Shown in pieces: positions 17,401-26,748 of a stretch of DNA of 64,000 nucleotides (positions are counted from its first letter, which is position 1; each line of letters starts with the position of its first letter). Origin of the DNA: Catellicoccus marimammalium M35/04/3 (GTDB lineage: Bacteria > Bacillota > Bacilli > Lactobacillales > Catellicoccaceae); the NCBI RefSeq assembly GCF_000313915.1, contig NZ_AMYT01000022.1:1-64000 (forward strand), in the 5' to 3' direction. The position numbers and the translations under genes are program-made. Under the pieces are notes generated by a model. It had not been told where the DNA came from. It searched no databases and was given only the letters and a program-made list of their open reading frames with translations.

Positions 17401-18546
17401 CGAGCACAATATTGGGTATACAATACTCGTCTTGTTCCTTGGAAAAAGCCGCCTCGACATACGTATTTACTGCAAACTTGGCATGGTACTCCTTGGAAAA
17501 AATTAGGTTTGGATATTGAAAGTGTTCACTTAGCAGGAGTGAATACAAAAGAATATTACCAAGAGTTTTTACAAGATGTGCAAAAGTGGGATCGCTTAAT
17601 TGCTCCTAATGAATACGCTTTTGCTTGTTTCCAAAGTGCATTTGCTTTACCAGCTGAAAAAATCATGTTAACAGGATACCCAAGAATCCAAGCGCTTTTA
17701 GAAAAAGAAAAACAAGCAAAAGAAATCAAAGAACAATTAGGGATTCCAAAAGAGAAGAAGGTGGTTCTCTATGCTCCTACTTGGCGTGATAGTGAAAACC
17801 AAGGACAAGGAAATTATTCCTTTGCCTTTCCATTTTCAATTGAAAAGGTAAAAACTGCGTTAGGAGAAGAGGTTGTTCTTTTATTACGCCTGCATTATTT
17901 AATCCATCAAGACTTAGAAATTTCAGTGGATGGGGTTTATGATGTTAGCGAATATCCAGAAATTAATGATTTATATGTCATCAGTGATCTTTTGATTACC
18001 GATTATAGCTCAGTCTTTTTTGATTATAGTGTCTTACAAAAACCAATGCTCTTTTATGCTTATGATGAAGAACAATATGAGAAGGAGCGTGGAGCGTACT
18101 TTGCCTATCAAAAAGTACCTGGACCAATTGTCAAAACAGAAGATGATCTTATCCAAAAAACAAAAGAGTTATTAGAAGAAAAATCATTAAGTCGTTGGAA
18201 TCAACAAAAAATGTTACCTTATATCCATTTAGAAGATGGGAAAGAAAATGAACGAGTGACAGAACAATTGTTTGCTCCAGTGATTGGAGTTTGGGAAGAA
18301 GATGAAAATTTCTTAACTCAAAAAGCGATTTGTCAAGGACGAGGAAGCGCGATGAGTACTCTGAAAGAAGGCGAAAAAGAATTTGCTTTAGTTCCAGGAG
18401 AAGAAGTAATTGTTCATCGCCGTTGGAACTATATCGATCCAATAACGCAACGTCCTGTAGGTTGGCCACAATACTATATTGAAACTACACAAGGGAAAGG
18501 TTACGTCCATGGATATCAACTATGGGGATTCCAACCTAATCCATAA
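14401..18546 (+). CDS. Giant CDP-glycerol glycerophosphotransferase (TagF-like) with N-terminal GT2-like and second TagF-like module
   Basis: A 1381-residue cytoplasmic/peripheral membrane protein, probably polymerising or modifying a glycerol-phosphate teichoic acid. The start is the GTG at 14401 after AAAGGAG; a longer frame runs into the SRP RNA. Order: a GT2-like fold at residues 5-110 (LTIVLAGKNQ, ILLVDLHSTDRS, AGWNQGLAQAKGKYVCFL); a central part of unclear fold; a degenerate TagF-like module at about 640-850, where QWMNAPLRTRG replaces the catalytic WHGTP; an intact TagF module at about 930-1290 (QTWHGTPWKKLG with H1028, YAPTWRD, ITDYSSVFFDY near 1200); and an SH3-like tail at about 1310-1381. 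Family TagF proteins are usually much shorter. It stands alone and has a strong terminator. Confidence 0.82.
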   Translation: MLKQEGLTIVLAGKNQETKIDSVLSQLQSQDVITEILLVDLHSTDRSQEKMNEWKEKEERVEVLLSSADTINAGWNQGLAQAKGKYVCFLSFTDTIPQYFPLWIQAEIAESEITLSAKATKRDQNLEERLEQFTQLSLSTQIYRKEFLDRFSFRFLNSKEASWCFHWITLLAADRISTCQSKAKKEAFPVQEMRWLSSFHHILTIAKVRPEWHEILLSWIQETYFVQFFEQLPKDLSFVEYQKYRKQWISWFEKEEATQFSHPWAQLLWQELQQPKEGYLFWKYYVTKEMRYQPQALPLYYRQKLDTTLWPFSLFLTAKKVEEGILYQGFIENDLGLSVKQAIFRVSLQNDKEVLFPTKVKSQKVKGGWQISFVLPKTEEMKSQDWKWQWSLGYHPLRLQNEQSVEFQDGLWQTSSYGGRWEVPLTGKNIKTIAKKDLFGATKEGKIQPIEKGNEHQWTDVFAFIQGKVQAVHLDGNGAWEDDCQQYEWKNHQGYLHLEKTVKTTIVGSKGAMYLPAQRKGWVLWDEKNHVLERYAKAEEITKEKLQALADGLYQPYYLYEWQGEWILSPIQHVGKQEQTEEITWFSNRIEKEERQVRSAFPALQFFIAQKKKLKNQVLLQAKRDSVGLAHLVSSLEDDGWKVQVALPKGVRASYLSKDIVVGTKSYIQALAQSKYLISECTLPSYYRLKKGQVTAQWMNAPLRTRGKIKDQKEEKKQFNRAKHWFVENQAQGEQWKKEVGYNGEVHAIGFPWAEEMYYSTKKKEWKQNYGLDPKKKVIGLLLDQDTLRKVPYSKDYQYIVSFVEEISDNQWSAHQFTVEEIGVLCDVIFAKEERVLDTFSLLAKPLYLVNQEGNYPKVVPGEIPSIIKKMNVQYIVPSREEKKITPTYFTQWGEKLATYAATPRNESYIQPYLSLWAHKGYEILFTLVGVLPKTKTICFESFYGEKATDNPKALYDYMIKNHPEYRCIWNVKKGYESVFKEQNLPYVVNNSLSALWVQARAQYWVYNTRLVPWKKPPRHTYLLQTWHGTPWKKLGLDIESVHLAGVNTKEYYQEFLQDVQKWDRLIAPNEYAFACFQSAFALPAEKIMLTGYPRIQALLEKEKQAKEIKEQLGIPKEKKVVLYAPTWRDSENQGQGNYSFAFPFSIEKVKTALGEEVVLLLRLHYLIHQDLEISVDGVYDVSEYPEINDLYVISDLLITDYSSVFFDYSVLQKPMLFYAYDEEQYEKERGAYFAYQKVPGPIVKTEDDLIQKTKELLEEKSLSRWNQQKMLPYIHLEDGKENERVTEQLFAPVIGVWEEDENFLTQKAICQGRGSAMSTLKEGEKEFALVPGEEVIVHRRWNYIDPITQRPVGWPQYYIETTQGKGYVHGYQLWGFQPNP

Positions 18547-18548
18547 AG

Positions 18549-18581
18549 AAAAAGCACTAGAGTTTTCTCTAGTGCTTTTTT
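18549..18581 (+). terminator. Terminator after the TagF-like gene
   Basis: The perfect 14-bp stem AAAAAGCACTAGAG / CTCTAGTGCTTTTT with a 4-base loop and T-run; it may also serve the converging minus-strand pair. Confidence 0.88.
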
Positions 18582-18649
18582 GGATAATAATGATAATGAA
18601 AATACAAGTTTATTCTAGCACGCTTTTCTAAAAAGAAGATGAAATTTGC

Positions 18650-19822
18650 TTACGAATGAGAAATTTTACTTACAGCAAGAACTTGTTCTTTTAATTCTTC
18701 TTCTAATTGGCCTAAGGTTTGTTCAGCTTCTTGACGTTTTTTCTTACCTTCTGTTTGAATTTCTAACGTTTGTTGAATGGTATCAATTAATTCTTTTTGT
18801 GTATATTGTAATGTTTCAATATCTACAATACTGCGTTCATTTTCTTTGGCAACTTCAATCGTAGATGCTTTTAACATTGAAGCGTTTTGTTTTAATAGTT
18901 GGTTTGTAGTTTCTGTGACTTGTTGCTGTGTTTTTGTCACATTTTGCTGTCTTAATAAAGTAATCGCAATCGCAATTTGGTTTTTCCAAAGAGGAATAGC
19001 TGTAGTAATCGATGACTGAATTTTTTCTGCTAATGCTTGATTGGTATTTTGAATTAAACGAATTTGTGGTGCTTGTTGAATGGTAATTTGTCTTGCTAAT
19101 TTTAAATCATGCATCCTTTTTTCTAAGCGATGGTGAGCTTGTGTTAAATCATTTAATTCTTGAATTTTCATTTCATCTTTTGTAGCTTCTACTTCTTTTT
19201 CTAATGTAGGAATATCTTTTGTTTCTAGTTCATATAATTTTAATTCCCCTGCCGCAAGATAAACGGTTAATGCTTGGAAGAAGTCTTTATTTTTTTGGTA
19301 TAGTTGTTCTAATTGTTGATTATCTTTTTGCAACCCTTCTTGTTCTCGCTCTAAACGAACGGCAATTTTATCGACTTGTGCACTGATTTGTTGATATTTA
19401 CCAATGTTTTCTAAAATAGATTTTTTCGCTTTTTGGAAAAATCGTTGCCAACCTGAAGTCTTTCCTTGAGTTAATTCTTCGGGGTTACTTTGTTCTAGCT
19501 CATACATCAATTGAGATAATGTTTGGCCAATTGGACCTAGGTCTTGGTTTTGAACGTTTTCTAACATGATTTGAGAAAAGGTACCTAATTTTTCTTGAGC
19601 CTGAGCTCCAAAAGAAAGAACTGCATTACGATCTTGTACGTTGAGTTGTTCTGCTAATTGTTCGGCTTGTGCTTGTTGTTCTCTTGGTAATTTTTGGAAA
19701 AAAGTAGGTTCAACCGTTGTTTTGTTTGTCGTATTTTTAACTTCTGTTTCTTTTGTTTCTTTTTGCTTATCGGATTCATTTAAAGATTCCAATTCTAATA
19801 ATTCTGCAAAAGGATCAGTCAT
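18650..19822 (-). CDS. TelA/KlaA family (toxic anion resistance) protein
   Basis: A 390-residue, coiled-coil-rich cytoplasmic protein. The family is recognised by its central block, with GWQRFFQKAKKSILENIGKYQ, the IAVRLEREQEGLQKDN segment, and the C-terminal GIAVVIP-like PLWKNQIAIAITLLRQQ. Family members were first linked to tellurite resistance; in Gram-positive bacteria they are linked mainly to envelope stress and antimicrobial tolerance. AAGGAGG precedes the ATG on the minus strand. It follows an XpaC-family gene by 12 bases, the usual pairing, and the two form an operon. Confidence 0.88.
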   Translation of the reverse strand: MTDPFAELLELESLNESDKQKETKETEVKNTTNKTTVEPTFFQKLPREQQAQAEQLAEQLNVQDRNAVLSFGAQAQEKLGTFSQIMLENVQNQDLGPIGQTLSQLMYELEQSNPEELTQGKTSGWQRFFQKAKKSILENIGKYQQISAQVDKIAVRLEREQEGLQKDNQQLEQLYQKNKDFFQALTVYLAAGELKLYELETKDIPTLEKEVEATKDEMKIQELNDLTQAHHRLEKRMHDLKLARQITIQQAPQIRLIQNTNQALAEKIQSSITTAIPLWKNQIAIAITLLRQQNVTKTQQQVTETTNQLLKQNASMLKASTIEVAKENERSIVDIETLQYTQKELIDTIQQTLEIQTEGKKKRQEAEQTLGQLEEELKEQVLAVSKISHS

Positions 19823-19834
19823 AATAAAGCCTCC

Positions 19835-20518
19835 TTATTTTTGGATTTCCTTTAATTTTTTTTGGGCCAATCGAATACTATCAGAAAGTCCAGATAAATC
19901 ACTAGAGGTTAACCGATGATATTCATCGACAATGGCTAATGATAGATGAGTAATCGTCTGTTCACTTTGCTGTAAAATATCTTTGGTTTCTTGCGAGGCT
20001 AACGGACGATTAACAACTTCTAAATATTGAGTCACTAAATCGACTAAATTTGGTAGATAATGATATAAAAAATCTCCTAAACGAGAAAATTGTTCTGGGT
20101 TTTTAGCTAGTAAGTCAAGTAGTCCTTGGCAAGCTGCAATCACATTTGTTTTTTCTTGAATGGCTTTCAATTGATTATTTTTTCGAAATTGTTTTTGCAA
20201 TAACTGTACTTGTTTTTGAGCAGAAGAAAAAGTATCTTCAATAAATAGTACATCTTTATTTGATAATTGAGCTTGGGATAATTTTTGACTTAATTCTTCC
20301 ATCGTATGTTCTTTACGATAGAAATGTTGAATCCCTGGAAGTTGTTTCCACCAGCGATAAACTTTGTGACAAAATACTTGTAGTCCAATGACTAAAAAAA
20401 GAACAAATAAAGTGATGACTACTGTGCTGATGGTAGGGGGATTACAAAAATATAAAAGAGCTGCCAATAGAAGATCAAATCCAATGGCAAACCAATGTTT
20501 CTTTATAAATTTAAACAC
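19835..20518 (-). CDS. XpaC family protein (5-bromo-4-chloroindolyl phosphate hydrolysis type)
   Basis: A 227-residue membrane protein, start GTG at 20518 after AAAGGAGGAG. A longer frame adds 45 residues through the promoter and is rejected. Residues 8-50 form two hydrophobic segments; the rest is a cytoplasmic helical domain with the family pattern KLPGIQHFYRKEHTMEEL-like block and a C-terminal VDEYHRLTSSDL segment. B. subtilis XpaC was named for hydrolysis of X-phosphate; no phosphatase active site is recognisable and the true role is unknown. The pairing with TelA is conserved. Confidence 0.82.
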   Translation of the reverse strand: MFKFIKKHWFAIGFDLLLAALLYFCNPPTISTVVITLFVLFLVIGLQVFCHKVYRWWKQLPGIQHFYRKEHTMEELSQKLSQAQLSNKDVLFIEDTFSSAQKQVQLLQKQFRKNNQLKAIQEKTNVIAACQGLLDLLAKNPEQFSRLGDFLYHYLPNLVDLVTQYLEVVNRPLASQETKDILQQSEQTITHLSLAIVDEYHRLTSSDLSGLSDSIRLAQKKLKEIQK

Positions 20519-20545
20519 GTTTTGCTCCTCCTTTCTTTCATTGTT

Positions 20546-20575
20546 ATTGTACCATAAGGCAAAATGAAGGTTGAA
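20546..20575 (-). promoter_or_regulatory. Promoter of the xpaC-telA pair
   Basis: Minus strand: TTCAAC (20570-20575), 18-base spacer, TACAAT (20546-20551) with TGG directly before it. Confidence 0.55.
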
Positions 20576-20709
20576 AATTTTCGTATTTTTTATAGAATAG
20601 GCGAAAAAAGTCTGTTTTTTCCCAAGGAACATTTTGGCACCATTTTTTTCCATTATATTCTATGTTAAAATAAAAATATTATCTGTGTTCATGATTAGGA
20701 AGGAGTCCT

Positions 20710-20961
20710 ATGGCAAAAGAAAAAAAAGCAATGACACGAGAAGAGTATCGTCGTCAAAAAGAAAAAAGCGATACGAGTAATAAAAAGGAAAGACAAACAA
20801 GAACGAAAAGTGAAATAATTAATCGTGAAACCGTTCGTTCTTATCGTCAAAAAAAAGAAGCAGAGGAAAAGGATAAAGAGCGGAATCGTTTTTTAAATCG
20901 TGCTCTATTTATCGTTATTCTTTTGTTAATTGTTTTATTCTATTTGATTTTTAAAGCATAA
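20710..20961 (+). CDS. Small single-pass membrane protein, MacP-like
   Basis: An 83-residue protein: about 58 very charged residues (MTREEYRRQKEK at the start, then Lys/Glu/Arg rich) followed by one C-terminal membrane helix (residues 62-81). This layout, the N-terminal TREE(Y/M)RR motif and the place directly before mtnN resemble MacP, the phosphoprotein that activates a class A penicillin-binding protein in Streptococcus pneumoniae. Threonine and serine residues in the cytoplasmic part could be kinase targets. The assignment is by topology and gene order, not by strong sequence identity. AGGAAGGAG precedes the ATG. Confidence 0.55.
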   Translation: MAKEKKAMTREEYRRQKEKSDTSNKKERQTRTKSEIINRETVRSYRQKKEAEEKDKERNRFLNRALFIVILLLIVLFYLIFKA

Positions 20962-20974
20962 AGGAGGTTATCTG

Positions 20975-21670
20975 ATGAAAATTGGAATTATTGGAGCAAT
21001 GGAAGAAGAAGTAGTGACACTAAAAGGAGCGTTGGAGAACTCAAGTACAGAGATGATTGCTGGAGCAGAATTCACTTGTGGGCAATATGCTGGAAAAGAA
21101 ATTGTTTTAGTGCGCTGTGGAATCGGGAAAGTAGCTGCAGCTGTGACTGCTACATTATTAATTGATCATTTCCAAGTAGATGCTTTAATTAATACAGGAA
21201 GTGCAGGCGGAATTGGAGAAGGATTAAAAGTTGGAGATATTGTTATTTCTGAACGCTTAGCTTATCATGATGCTGATGTAACTGCCTTTGGTTACGCTCC
21301 AGGGCAAATGGCACAAATGCCTCTTTACTATGAAGCAGAAAAATCATTGATTGAGGCAGCAAAACAAGCAGCAGCAGAAACTGAAGAGACTGTTTATACA
21401 GGTACGATTGTTTCTGGAGATCAATTCGTAAATAGTAAAGAACGAATTGCAGAAATTAAAACGATTTTCCCTGATGCACTGGCAAATGAAATGGAAGCTA
21501 CAGCCATTGCACAAGTAGCTTATCAATTTTCAACTCCTTTTGTTGTGATTCGCGCGATGAGTGATGTAGCAGACGAAGAAGCAAGTATGAGTTTTGATGA
21601 ATTTATTCAAATTGCTGGGAAAAAATCAGCGGAAATGGTTTTAAAATTATTACAAAAGATTGAGGGATAA
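20975..21670 (+). CDS. mtnN: 5'-methylthioadenosine/S-adenosylhomocysteine nucleosidase
   Basis: A 231-residue enzyme that hydrolyses MTA and SAH to adenine and a thioribose product, recycling the by-products of methylation and polyamine synthesis and supplying the AI-2 pathway. The start MKIGIIGAMEEEV is diagnostic, with E12 catalytic. GSAGGIGEGLKVGD and the SDVADEEASMSFDEF segment holding the catalytic Asp follow. AAAGGAGG precedes the ATG. It is 13 bases after the MacP-like gene and touches the next gene, so all are probably one transcript. Confidence 0.95.
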   Translation: MKIGIIGAMEEEVVTLKGALENSSTEMIAGAEFTCGQYAGKEIVLVRCGIGKVAAAVTATLLIDHFQVDALINTGSAGGIGEGLKVGDIVISERLAYHDADVTAFGYAPGQMAQMPLYYEAEKSLIEAAKQAAAETEETVYTGTIVSGDQFVNSKERIAEIKTIFPDALANEMEATAIAQVAYQFSTPFVVIRAMSDVADEEASMSFDEFIQIAGKKSAEMVLKLLQKIEG

Positions 21671-21671
21671 A

Positions 21672-22220
21672 ATGGAAGCATACCTTTTAATAGATTATAC
21701 AAATGATTTTGTGGCTGACGAAGGTTCAATGACATTAGGGAAAAAAGCACAAGATTTAGCTCCAAATATTATTCGTCATTTAGAACAAGCGTTAGAAGAT
21801 GGGAATTTAGTTGTGTTTGCGACTGATGCTCATTATGAAGGAGAAGATCATCCAGAAAATGAACTTTTCCCACCTCATAATATTGTTGGTACTTGGGGAC
21901 GTCAGTTATATGAACCAGTAAGAGAATTTTATCGTAAATATCAAGAAGTGATTGTAGCGTTAAATAAAACACGCTATTCTGCGTTTTATCACACAGATTT
22001 ACATTCCTTACTACAAGCCTATAATATTGAAAAAATTCATATTTTAGGAGTGTGTACGGATATTTGTGTTTTACAAACGGTAGCCGATGCTTACTACTAT
22101 AATTATGAAGTTTGTGTGATGAAGGATTCAATTTTAGGAACAAGTGAGCAGGCACAAGAATATTCATTAGAGTATATGAAAAATATGTTTAATGCAAAAA
22201 TCTATGAGGAAGAAGAATGA
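21672..22220 (+). CDS. Isochorismatase-like cysteine hydrolase
   Basis: A 182-residue hydrolase of the isochorismatase/nicotinamidase superfamily. The catalytic triad is readable as D8 (LIDYTNDF), K99 (LNKTRYSAF) and C128 (LGVCTDICVL). HAHYEGEDHPE-type residues near position 57 could hold a metal as in nicotinamidases, but the substrate cannot be told from the sequence. The ATG at 21672 is one base after the mtnN stop, with GAGGG as RBS inside mtnN; its end overlaps the next gene by 4 bases (ATGA), so translation is probably coupled. Confidence 0.88.
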   Translation: MEAYLLIDYTNDFVADEGSMTLGKKAQDLAPNIIRHLEQALEDGNLVVFATDAHYEGEDHPENELFPPHNIVGTWGRQLYEPVREFYRKYQEVIVALNKTRYSAFYHTDLHSLLQAYNIEKIHILGVCTDICVLQTVADAYYYNYEVCVMKDSILGTSEQAQEYSLEYMKNMFNAKIYEEEE

Positions 22221-23338
22221 TATATTTAGATAATGCGGCCACAACCCAATTACGACCGGAAGTAAAAGAAACGATGTTAGAAGCTATGGATCTATTTGGA
22301 AATCCATCAAGTGTGCATCAATATGGGAGAAAAGCAAAAGAGCAAATTTTAGCTGCTCGCGATGTTGTTGCTCAATTTTTAGGAACAACAAGTGATCATA
22401 TTCTTTTTACAGCTAGTGGTTCAGAAAGTGATACGATGGCGATTCGTTCTATGATTGCTCATCCAAATAAAGAAGGAAAACATTTGTTAACTTCAGCAAT
22501 TGAACATCCAGCTGTTTTAGAAACAATGAAACAATTGGAACAAGAAGGTTATGAAGTAGATTATGTTCAACCGAATGAAAAAGGAGAAATTCTTGTTTCA
22601 GAAGTGGCAAAAAAAATAAGAAAAGATACGATTGCGGCTTCCTTTATGTACGTAAATAATGAAACAGGAATGCGCCTATCCATTGCGAAATTAGCTTCAT
22701 TGTTTCAAAAAGAAGGAATCTTATTCCATGTGGATGCAGTTCAAGCTTTTGGATTAGAAGAGATTCAAGTGGAAGAATTAGGAATGGACTTTTTATCTGC
22801 GGCAGGACATAAAATCAATGGACCAAAAGGAATTGGAATTTTATACGCCAAAGATGATAAAAAGGTAGTTCCTGTCATTCGTGGTGGGGAGCAAGAATAT
22901 CATAAACGAGCAGGAACCGAAAATACAGTTTCTATTTTAGGATTAAAAACGGCTGTAGAATGCTTAACAAAAGAAGAGCGCAAAGCCCTACAAGAAAAAT
23001 ATTTGTTTTTCCAAAGTGAAATTATTCAAGGATTGGAAAAAGCTGGAATTGAATTTAAAGTGAATGGGCAAGGAGATAAATCGCCGCATGTCTTAAATCT
23101 TTATTTACCAAAAATGCGTAGTGATATTTTATTACTGCGTTTAGATATGAAAGGAATTGCGATTTCTACTGGTTCTGCCTGCACGGCTGGTAATGTACAT
23201 CCTTCTCATGTGTTAGAAGCAATGTATGGAAAAGAAGCGGACGAATTGACCCATTCCATTCGTTTAAGTTTTGGTTATCAAAATACAAAAGAAGAAATTG
23301 ATCAATTAATTACAGCATTAGTAGAAATTTTGGGGTGA
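22217..23338 (+). CDS. Cysteine desulfurase (IscS/NifS family)
   Basis: A 373-residue PLP enzyme that releases sulfur from cysteine as a protein-bound persulfide. It begins MIYLDNAATTQLRPEV; the PLP lysine is K199 (AAGHKINGPKG) and the persulfide cysteine is C322 (STGSACTAGN). Only one gene (DUF1831) separates it from mnmA, as in the B. subtilis yrvO-trmU pair, so its main task is probably sulfur supply for tRNA 2-thiouridine rather than general Fe-S assembly. The start overlaps the previous gene in ATGA. Confidence 0.93.
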   Translation: MIYLDNAATTQLRPEVKETMLEAMDLFGNPSSVHQYGRKAKEQILAARDVVAQFLGTTSDHILFTASGSESDTMAIRSMIAHPNKEGKHLLTSAIEHPAVLETMKQLEQEGYEVDYVQPNEKGEILVSEVAKKIRKDTIAASFMYVNNETGMRLSIAKLASLFQKEGILFHVDAVQAFGLEEIQVEELGMDFLSAAGHKINGPKGIGILYAKDDKKVVPVIRGGEQEYHKRAGTENTVSILGLKTAVECLTKEERKALQEKYLFFQSEIIQGLEKAGIEFKVNGQGDKSPHVLNLYLPKMRSDILLLRLDMKGIAISTGSACTAGNVHPSHVLEAMYGKEADELTHSIRLSFGYQNTKEEIDQLITALVEILG

Positions 23339-23343
23339 AAAAA

Positions 23344-24856
<1,513 letters not shown>

Positions 24857-24876
24857 AATAAAGGAGAAAAAACATC

Positions 24877-25221
24877 ATGTATCATGTCTTACTAACAGAA
24901 GGCCCAGATGAACCTTGGTGGTTTTTTGAAAATTGGGAAGAACAAGTAGTAGAAGGATATACTTTTCGTACCTTTGCTCAAGCAAAAGCGAAATATATTG
25001 ATTGGTATGGAGAGTTAGAAGAAAAATATCCTCATGTAAAAACGAAAGATCCTTATATGGCAGCATTTTGGCAAGAAGGAGAATATTACTATTGTGAAGA
25101 ATGTTCCGATGACTTGCAATGTTATCATGGATTATTGATTTTAGATACACGGCAAGATAAGGTTGAACCTCGTCAAAAAAGATTATGTCCAATGAGAGAA
25201 AAAGAAGAAGGAGAGAATTAG
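24877..25221 (+). CDS. DUF1033 family protein
   Basis: A 114-residue acidic protein rich in Trp and Tyr (EGPDEPWWFFENWEEQV near the N-terminus; DPYMAAFWQEGEYYYCEEC in the middle), the pattern of DUF1033, a small family of lactic acid bacteria. CEEC plus a later Cys could bind metal, but this is not established. AAAGGAG precedes the ATG. It lies between mnmA and murE and is most likely cotranscribed. Function unknown. Confidence 0.8.
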   Translation: MYHVLLTEGPDEPWWFFENWEEQVVEGYTFRTFAQAKAKYIDWYGELEEKYPHVKTKDPYMAAFWQEGEYYYCEECSDDLQCYHGLLILDTRQDKVEPRQKRLCPMREKEEGEN

Positions 25222-25224
25222 CCA

Positions 25225-26745
25225 ATGTCAGAAAAAAGACAAATTACTTTAGAAGAAATTGTAGAATTATTAAAAGAACATCATTTGTTAAAAGAAGTCT
25301 GGCAAAAAGGTAAGGCACATTTCCAACTTCTAGATAATGAAACTTATGAGCAAGTAACCTATGATTCACGACAAGTGGAAAGAAATAGTCTTTTTATTTG
25401 TAAAGGTCAAAACTTTAAAATGGACTTTTTAACAATGGCTCAAGAAAAAGGAGCAGTAGCATATTTATCAGAAACTCATTTTCCAGAAATGGAAGCAATG
25501 ACAGCGATTCTTGTTACCGATGTTCGTAAAGCGATGGCTTGTGTCGCAATGGCTTTTTATGGATATCCACAAAAAGAGTTAAAAATTATTGCTTATACGG
25601 GCACAAAAGGAAAAACAACTTCTGCTTATTTTTGTAAATCTATTCTAGATGAATGGACCGATCATCATTGTGCATTATTATCTACCATGGAAACCATCTT
25701 AGATGGGAAAACCAAACAAAAATCTAAATTAACGACTCCTGAATCTTTAGATTTATATGCGATGTTTAGAGAAGCAGTAGACCATGGTATGACGCACTTA
25801 GTAATGGAAGTGTCTTCCCAAGCTTATAAGCTACATCGTGTATATGGCTTAACTTTCGATATTGGAATTTTCTTAAATTTATCTCCAGATCATATTGGTC
25901 CTATTGAACATCCAACTTATGAAGATTATATTTATTGTAAGAGTGAATTGATTGAAAATAGTCGTTTAATGATTATTGAAGATGAAATTGACCAAAAAGA
26001 ATTTTTATTAGAAAAAGCAGCTGCGTTACATGTGCCCGTGATTACTTACGGAAAAACAGAAGCCGCTGATTATGAATGGAAATCAAAAGGAAGCGGAATT
26101 TTTTCTGTTGAAACCCATGGTTCTGATGTCGAGTTATCTGGAGAATACCAAACGCAATTGTTAGGTGATTTTAACCAAAGTAATGGATTATCTGCCTTAA
26201 TTGCCTGCCGTCAACTAGGAGCAGATGAAGAAAGTTTGCGTGAAGGATTACGTAAAGCCTTAGTTCCTGGAAGAATGGAATGCCTGAAAAAAGAAGGAGA
26301 ACCGGTTGTATATATCGATTATGCTCATAACTATTTAAGTGCTTCTTCTTTACTTTCTTTCATCAAAAAAGAATATCCACAACAAAAGATTTATGTTGTT
26401 GTCGGAAGTACAGGGAATAAAGCAGAATCTCGCCGTCAAGACTTTGGACGTGTGTTATCAGAATACGCAGATTATGCAGTGTTAACAAGTGATGATCCAG
26501 GATATGAAGATCCAAGAGAAATCAATGCAGAGATTATTGCAGCAATGGATAGCAAGGTCCCTTATACAGAAATTGTGGACCGAAAAGAAGCCATTGAGTT
26601 TATTTTAGATAAAGCAACAAAAGATGATATTGTTGTTTTAATGGGGAAAGGTCGCGATGCCTCCCAACAGATTTGTGGTGAATCTGTACCGTATTTAGGA
26701 GATGTAACCATCGCAAAAAATTATTTAGGAATTGAGAGTGAATAA
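25225..26745 (+). CDS. murE: UDP-MurNAc-tripeptide synthetase, L-lysine type
   Basis: A 506-residue Mur ligase adding the third stem-peptide residue to UDP-MurNAc-Ala-Glu in the cytoplasm. The ATP loop TGTKGKTT has its lysine at K130; YDSRQVERNSLFICKG is the N-terminal UDP-binding part and YIDYAHNYLS the third-domain motif. The residue-selecting motif is DDPGYEDP (from D423), as in lysine-adding enzymes, where diaminopimelate enzymes have DNPR. A lysine cell wall is therefore indicated. The next two genes supply D-aspartate for the cross-bridge attached to that lysine. Confidence 0.92.
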   Translation: MSEKRQITLEEIVELLKEHHLLKEVWQKGKAHFQLLDNETYEQVTYDSRQVERNSLFICKGQNFKMDFLTMAQEKGAVAYLSETHFPEMEAMTAILVTDVRKAMACVAMAFYGYPQKELKIIAYTGTKGKTTSAYFCKSILDEWTDHHCALLSTMETILDGKTKQKSKLTTPESLDLYAMFREAVDHGMTHLVMEVSSQAYKLHRVYGLTFDIGIFLNLSPDHIGPIEHPTYEDYIYCKSELIENSRLMIIEDEIDQKEFLLEKAAALHVPVITYGKTEAADYEWKSKGSGIFSVETHGSDVELSGEYQTQLLGDFNQSNGLSALIACRQLGADEESLREGLRKALVPGRMECLKKEGEPVVYIDYAHNYLSASSLLSFIKKEYPQQKIYVVVGSTGNKAESRRQDFGRVLSEYADYAVLTSDDPGYEDPREINAEIIAAMDSKVPYTEIVDRKEAIEFILDKATKDDIVVLMGKGRDASQQICGESVPYLGDVTIAKNYLGIESE

Positions 26746-26748
26746 AAA

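Noticed and set aside
19835-20653. Longer XpaC-family protein starting at 20653
   Set aside because: The extra 45 residues cover the promoter and lack any RBS; GTG at 20518 follows AAAGGAGGAG.
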